Assembly: GCF_910585425.1 (NCBI RefSeq)
Contig: NZ_CAJUCP010000004.1
Coordinates: 117,296-148,866 of the forward strand
DNA from: an uncultured Acetatifactor sp.
GTDB lineage: Bacteria; Bacillota; Clostridia; Lachnospirales; Lachnospiraceae
DNA: 31,571 nt
Direction: 5' to 3'
The notes beneath the pieces are model-generated. The model made no database searches. It was not told where the DNA came from and worked only from the letters and a program-made list of their open reading frames with translations. Positions 29,680-31,571 of this stretch are shown in pieces. Within the stretch, counting starts at the first letter, position 1, and each line of letters begins with the position of its first letter. A program made the translations under genes and the position numbers.

Positions 29680-31571
29680 CTTGGTTGGATTCTTTGGTCA
29701 AACGGGCATTAGAAGATTCTTATTTAAATGAATTAACAAGAAAGTTGGAACTAAAATATGCACACAATTTCCTATATCAGAAAGATGATGTTGAATTGTC
29801 TGAAAAAGAATTGGATGATGCTTTGCGTTTTGCTGATATTTTATCAAGAAGTCATGAAGCAGAGGGGAGAAATAAAGCATACAAAATTATCAGTTTATTA
29901 TACGATGTGTATAAAGGAGATATGCAATTTCAGTATTTTACAAATTCAATATTAACAAAGCTGGGTAATTTTGCATCATTAAATATTGCTATTTCGGATC
30001 AAACAGCTGTTGATACACTGGAGATAGCTTTAGAAAAGGAGATAAAAAAGGTTTACCAAAAAGTACCTTTTAGCGATTTGGTTTTTACGGATTCGCAGTA
30101 TCGGTTATTTGAAGCCATGAAAGATAGTAATCACTTTAGCTTTTCTGGTCCTACTTCTTTTGGAAAGTCTTTTATTATGGACGCTTTTATTCGATATATT
30201 ATTACTGAACGGCATGGAATAGATAATATAGTAATTTTGGTTCCAACAAGGGCACTCATAAATCAGGTTACAGCAAGGTTAAAGAATCTTATTGCAGATA
30301 AAAAGTATAAGGTGTTGGCACATCCAGTTGTTCCAACTATATACAAAAATAAAATGTTGAAATATGTGTTTGTTTTCACACCAGAGCGTTTGATAGCATA
30401 TTTAGGTGAAAAAGAGAACCCTGTAATAAATTATATGTTTGTGGATGAAGCACATAAAGTGATTGCGGAAAAAGACTCAAGATCACCTTTGTACTACCAT
30501 GCAATTTTGCTTGCCGAGAGAAAAAGTATTAAGTTATATTTTGCATCCCCTAATATACCTAATGCAGATATTTTTTTGCGTTTATTTGAAAAAAGTATTG
30601 ATGAACAGATGATTATTAAGGAAGCGCCTGTGGCTCAAAATAGGTTTTTTATTGACTATGTAGAGGGTAAAGGAATAATGTTTACAGAAACAGGTGAAGA
30701 TATTGTTTTTAATGATTTAGGGACAAAAGAAAAAGGTTATATAAGGAATTTATTAAAGCGTCTTGGAAATAATTGCAAAAATATAGTATACTGTAACACA
30801 GTTGGAGATACTATTGAATTTGCCCTGCAATTTTCAGAGAAATTGCCAGAACAGAATAATCCTAAAATTAAATCTTTAATTGAATTAATCAAATCATATG
30901 TTCATAAGGAATATTATCTTATTGATTGTTTGAAAAAGGGAGTTGCATTTCATTTTGGCAGATTGCCCCAACGCATACGGGAAAGAATAGAAAAATTGTT
31001 TGAAGAAAAAGAGATTGACTATATATTCTGTACATCAACGCTTTTAGAAGGGGTAAATTTGCCGGCAAAAAATATTTTTATCTTTAGTAATGCCATTGGA
31101 AATTCAAAGTTTTCCGATGTTGATTTTTGGAATTTGGCTGGTAGGGCGGGGAGGTTAAGCAAAGAATTAAGTGGTAATATTATTTGCGTGAGGATAGAAA
31201 ACAAAAAGAACAGGTGGGATAATCCGGATATTGATTTAAAAGTAGTAAGGAGCAAGAAAATTGATGCAGTTAAACCGCTGGTTATAAATGGACAAAAAAA
31301 TTTCTATTTAAATTTGGAGCATTCGCTTAAAGCTTTGGATTTCACCAGAAGTCAGTATAGCCGGACGGAAAAGGAAGTATGGGATCATTACGCAAATATT
31401 GTATTTACACATCAGGCATCAAAAACAGACTCTATATTGATGAGCAATTTTCTTCGGAAAAATACAGATGGGAAAAGATTATTGCAACGAATGGAGAAAG
31501 ATAATCGTATCCCCACCGTGTTAGTCAATAACTGTGTTGGTTTCGGTTTGAGTCCGTTTTATAGGACTCAA
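29676..31571 (+). CDS. hamB: Hachiman system helicase HamB (partial, runs off the window)
   Basis: I translated this frame directly: it is open from ATG 29676 for 632 codons to the last base with no stop. Superfamily 2 helicase motifs are Walker A GPTSFGKS (residues 158-165), VPTRALINQV (Ia), VDEAH (DEAH at 257-260), FASPN (III), CTSTLLEGVNLPA (V) and NLAGRAGRLS (486-495, VI). HamB holds HamA in check in the known system and releases it when it senses damaged or phage DNA. The ATG overlaps the hamA stop by 4 bp. Roughly a third of the protein may be missing past the right edge. Confidence 0.87.
   Translation, partial: MTWLDSLVKRALEDSYLNELTRKLELKYAHNFLYQKDDVELSEKELDDALRFADILSRSHEAEGRNKAYKIISLLYDVYKGDMQFQYFTNSILTKLGNFASLNIAISDQTAVDTLEIALEKEIKKVYQKVPFSDLVFTDSQYRLFEAMKDSNHFSFSGPTSFGKSFIMDAFIRYIITERHGIDNIVILVPTRALINQVTARLKNLIADKKYKVLAHPVVPTIYKNKMLKYVFVFTPERLIAYLGEKENPVINYMFVDEAHKVIAEKDSRSPLYYHAILLAERKSIKLYFASPNIPNADIFLRLFEKSIDEQMIIKEAPVAQNRFFIDYVEGKGIMFTETGEDIVFNDLGTKEKGYIRNLLKRLGNNCKNIVYCNTVGDTIEFALQFSEKLPEQNNPKIKSLIELIKSYVHKEYYLIDCLKKGVAFHFGRLPQRIRERIEKLFEEKEIDYIFCTSTLLEGVNLPAKNIFIFSNAIGNSKFSDVDFWNLAGRAGRLSKELSGNIICVRIENKKNRWDNPDIDLKVVRSKKIDAVKPLVINGQKNFYLNLEHSLKALDFTRSQYSRTEKEVWDHYANIVFTHQASKTDSILMSNFLRKNTDGKRLLQRMEKDNRIPTVLVNNCVGFGLSPFYRTQ

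Larger units (their letters stand above)
23327..31571. mobile_element. Left part of an integrative element (ICE/IME type), runs off the window
   Basis: The left boundary is placed where amidase homology ends. From here GC content falls and the gene set becomes DUF6075, DUF3970-like, ParA, ParB, RepA_N/DUF6017 initiator and Hachiman cargo, all on the plus strand. That backbone is typical of Lachnospiraceae integrative conjugative elements. No integrase, relaxase or T4SS gene is in the window; they would lie to the right. Near the end there is a direct repeat TGGAATGCC (23354-23362, 23401-23409) and a hairpin GCCGTTCAGACGGC (23407-23420), possible recombinase binding sites. The exact end is uncertain by some 20 bp. 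Confidence 0.72.

Noticed and set aside
29698..29955. Short frames on both strands within 29.7-29.95 kb
   Set aside because: They lie inside the hamB frame, which is open to the window edge and carries the helicase motifs.

Overview
The window looks like a chromosomal segment of a gut-type Lachnospiraceae (class Clostridia): GC-rich genes with strong GGAGG ribosome binding sites, a class III (Firmicutes) fructose-bisphosphatase, a YerC/TrpR-like regulator, a DUF1836 protein, clostridial PcrA and RlmD, and at the right end an integrative element of the ParA/ParB/RepA_N/DUF6017 type common in Lachnospiraceae. Genus cannot be decided from the sequence alone.

Bases 1-21378 are mostly ordinary chromosomal genes: dapB (lysine/cell wall), fbp (gluconeogenesis), a low-complexity lipoprotein (minus), an orphan eukaryotic-type HisA, a degenerate LytM/M23 protein followed by a bactofilin (envelope/cytoskeleton pair), a YerC-like repressor (minus) divergent from a DUF1836 protein and an orphan NMT1-type lipoprotein, a Cys-containing XRE-like regulator (minus) divergent from an SPFH/zinc-ribbon protein, pcrA, a small acidic membrane protein, rlmD, tRNA-Ala(CGC) (minus), and an HscC-type Hsp70 followed by a 1347-residue protein with an N-terminal J-like domain. 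Two promoters (near 6580 and 13178) are followed directly by tandem hairpin-forming repeats with exact 36-bp and 40-bp periods.

Bases 21375-22970 (minus) hold a likely queuosine-salvage unit: a YhhQ-family transporter preceded by a radical SAM gene interrupted by one in-frame TGA. A promoter and a roughly 110-nt structured leader lie upstream. The leader ends in a terminator-like hairpin touching the start codon and contains a competing pairing, so it reads as a candidate riboswitch or attenuator that I cannot assign to a known class.

At 23066 an N-acetylmuramoyl-L-alanine amidase gene starts, but homology stops near 23326, where base composition drops. I read this as the left end of an integrative element. 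Its backbone carries DUF6075 and DUF3970-like proteins, ParA, ParB, a RepA_N/DUF6017 replication initiator, two 27-bp palindromes (candidate parS or Rep sites) and a conserved-looking unknown protein. From about 28.5 kb the DNA becomes strongly AT-rich and encodes a Hachiman anti-phage system, hamA (DUF1837 nuclease) and hamB (SF2 helicase, running off the end). The result is three nested compositional layers: host chromosome, mobile element, defence cargo.
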